From NCBI GenBank assembly GCA_002308595.1, contig DBWH01000005.1, positions 1 to 23,511 of the forward strand: DNA of 23,511 bases, given 5' to 3'. This document shows positions 22,079 through 23,511 of this stretch, piece by piece. How positions within the stretch are numbered: position 1 is the stretch's first letter; every line of letters begins with the position of its first letter. The notes beneath the pieces were generated by a model. The model made no database searches. It saw only the letters and a list, made by a program, of their open reading frames with translations, and was not told where the DNA came from. The position numbers and the translations under genes are program-made. This DNA is from Mageeibacillus sp. UBA1243. GTDB lineage: Bacteria; Bacillota; Clostridia; UBA1212.

Positions 22079-23511
22079 TCACTCCTCCGGGATGAGGGAT
22101 ATGATGTCTTTTATCGGCATGCACATCGAGTCGGCCTCGAGGGATCTGTGGTTTCTCAGGATGCTTTCGGCGGTATTTTTCATTGCCGGGAAGCCGCTCC
22201 TTGTGAGCTGATTTGCGTAGATGACTATGTTCGCCCCCGCCTTCTGAAGCTCGTCCTCCGTGACCGAATTGTAGGAAGTGGGAACGAGAACAACAGGGGT
22301 GGTCTTGTCGGTTTCCCTGAATTTTTTCAGGAATTCGAATATTTCGGACGGATCCTTCTTTCTGCTGTGGATCATAATGCCGTCGGCGCCGGCGCTTACG
22401 TACGCAAAAGCACGGCTCAGTGCGTCATCCATTCCTTTTTCGAGAATGAGGCTTTCGATCCTTGCGATTATCATGAAGTCGGACGTCTTTCTTGCCGCCC
22501 TGCCCGCTCTTATCTTTGCGCAGAAGCTGTCAATGTCATCCTGGCACTGTTCGACCTCTGTTCCGAAGAGCGAATTCTTTTTAAGCCCGGTTTTGTCTTC
22601 GATAATGACTGCCGAAACGCCGAGCCTTTCGAGGGTTCTTACGTTATAGACGAAATGTTCGGCGAGGCCGCCTGTGTCGCCGTCAAGGATTATAGGCTTG
22701 GTAGTGACTTCCATTATATCGTCAACGGTTCTCAGTCTGCTCGTCATGTCGACAAGTTCGATGTCGGGTTTGCCCTTGGCGGTAGAGTCGCAGAGAGAGG
22801 AGACCCACATTGCGTCGAACTGGTACGCCTTGCCGTTTTCGTAAACAGTCGTGTTTTCGGCGATGAGTCCCGTGATTCCGCTGTGCGCCTCGATAGCTGT
22901 GACGAGGGGTTTGATTTCAAGAAGCCTCTTCAGCCTTTTTCTTCTCATATCGGGCATGCCGAGTGTTTCGCGGCTCTGCTCCTGAATCTTAAGGTACATG
23001 CTGTCCTTGGAATACGGGAACTCGACGAGTTTTCCGCCGTAAGACGCCAATACCTCAACCACCTCGTCTCTCACGGGCTTCTGGAAGCCGCTCACCCAGT
23101 CGTCGCCGTGGACGACAAAATCAGGTTTGTAGCGAAGGAGGTTTTCCCTGTAGCTGAGGTTTTCCTGGATTACGACTCTGCTGACGCCGCTTATGCTCTC
23201 AAACAGCTTCATTCTCTCGCTTTCGGGGACGAGCGGATATCTTCTGTAGCTGACGACCGCCTTGTCGCTCAAAACGCCGACGATAAGTTTTCCGAGCCTT
23301 GCCGCTTTCTTGATGATTGAAATGTGGCCGCCGTGCAGGATGTCGGTAGAAAAGCACATGTAGACAGTCTTGTTGAGGACCTCTTTCAGCCTGTTTAAAA
23401 CGGTCTCAAGGTCTTCGGCTGTGTCAATCTCCGAGCAGAGCATATCTTCAAAATCAAGCGGATAGACGTCCATGGAGTCCGAAATCTCGTTGAAGGCGTT
23501 TTCCGCGTAGC
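22079..23511 (-). CDS. pepM: Phosphoenolpyruvate mutase with cytidylyltransferase-like domain (5' end beyond the right edge)
   Basis: It converts PEP to phosphonopyruvate, the first step of phosphonate synthesis. Counting from the Met at 23473, a cytidylyltransferase-like domain with the HGGH nucleotide motif (47-50) spans about 34-160. The mutase barrel follows (about 180-464): WVSSLCDST, DGDTGG (264-269, metal site) and the hallmark EDKTGLKKNS (292-301), matching EDKX5NS. The frame is open upstream of that Met to the window edge and reads as protein; residues 12-24 (LCSEIDTAEDLET) resemble the C-terminal EIDTxEDL end of NTP-transferase domains. The true start is probably outside, making a three-part fusion, so the Met at 23473, which lacks a good ribosome site, is not taken as the start. 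The mutase is certain; partner genes such as a decarboxylase are not visible. Confidence 0.92.
   Translation of the reverse strand, partial: YAENAFNEISDSMDVYPLDFEDMLCSEIDTAEDLETVLNRLKEVLNKTVYMCFSTDILHGGHISIIKKAARLGKLIVGVLSDKAVVSYRRYPLVPESERMKLFESISGVSRVVIQENLSYRENLLRYKPDFVVHGDDWVSGFQKPVRDEVVEVLASYGGKLVEFPYSKDSMYLKIQEQSRETLGMPDMRRKRLKRLLEIKPLVTAIEAHSGITGLIAENTTVYENGKAYQFDAMWVSSLCDSTAKGKPDIELVDMTSRLRTVDDIMEVTTKPIILDGDTGGLAEHFVYNVRTLERLGVSAVIIEDKTGLKKNSLFGTEVEQCQDDIDSFCAKIRAGRAARKTSDFMIIARIESLILEKGMDDALSRAFAYVSAGADGIMIHSRKKDPSEIFEFLKKFRETDKTTPVVLVPTSYNSVTEDELQKAGANIVIYANQLTRSGFPAMKNTAESILRNHRSLEADSMCMPIKDIISLIPEE

Noticed and set aside
22148..23320. Long open frame on the plus strand (390 codons)
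   Set aside because: It mirrors the PEP mutase gene; the minus-strand product has the EDKX5NS motif and the plus-strand one has nothing recognisable.
1..23511. CRISPR array, prophage or defence island
   Set aside because: No regularly spaced repeats, integrase, phage structural genes or known defence genes were seen; the SNF2 protein sits among housekeeping genes and is not enough by itself.

Overview
The window looks like a chromosomal segment of a Gram-positive, low-to-mid GC anaerobe, most likely a gut-type Clostridia (Bacillota). The evidence is strong AGGAGG-like ribosome binding sites, sigma-A promoters with extended -10 boxes, lipobox signal peptides, an rpsB-tsf-pyrH operon, MtaB, an SNF2 helicase with an N-terminal SWIM finger, and many short carbohydrate-catabolism genes. 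Species cannot be named from the sequence. All but two genes are on the minus strand.

Layout from left to right. Positions 1-6245 hold a minus-strand run: SWIM/SNF2 helicase, mtaB, rluB and the 5' part of a signal peptidase I gene cut by the left edge. Positions 6419-8576 hold a GH78-like glycosidase followed by mtnN, closed by a terminator. Positions 8767-10212 encode an SPFH protein with four zinc ribbons, with a 90-bp interrupted palindrome beyond its 3' end. tRNA-Pro(GGG), a cytoplasmic GH29 alpha-L-fucosidase, a transposase N-terminal fragment with complete expression signals, and tRNA-Glu(CTC) follow. Positions 12609-13562 encode a lipoprotein with a Pro/Thr linker. Positions 13716-15989 are pyrH, tsf and rpsB, with a hairpin in each intercistronic gap and no frr next to pyrH. 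A divergent plus-strand pair (16267-18546) encodes an FGGY sugar kinase and a class II aldolase. Then come two tandem, about 90% identical, solute-binding lipoproteins with no permeases in view. At the right edge is a phosphoenolpyruvate mutase carrying a cytidylyltransferase-like domain, whose reading frame continues upstream out of the window.

How the genes may work together. The two glycosidases, the kinase/aldolase pair and the binding lipoproteins fit uptake and breakdown of deoxy-sugar-rich glycans: fucosidase and rhamnosidase-like enzymes release the sugar, and a C1 kinase plus a DHAP-releasing aldolase split it. This is inference. The rest is housekeeping (translation, tRNA and rRNA modification, nucleotide metabolism, secretion). 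The PEP mutase points to phosphonate biosynthesis continuing to the right.

Most notable observations: (i) the gap between the two binding-protein genes is a mosaic of a 62-bp pyrH-like fragment abutting a 24-bp exact copy of the aldolase 3' end, next to a promoter shared with the lipoprotein gene at 13562; (ii) the nearer binding protein (18661-20142) appears chimeric, with promoter, signal peptide and linker like that lipoprotein and a body like its tandem neighbour; (iii) the octamer CGCCAATG occurs 16 times where fewer than one would be expected by chance; (iv) a large interrupted palindrome lies at 8651-8740; (v) the PEP mutase has extra N-terminal sequence resembling the end of a nucleotidyltransferase domain.
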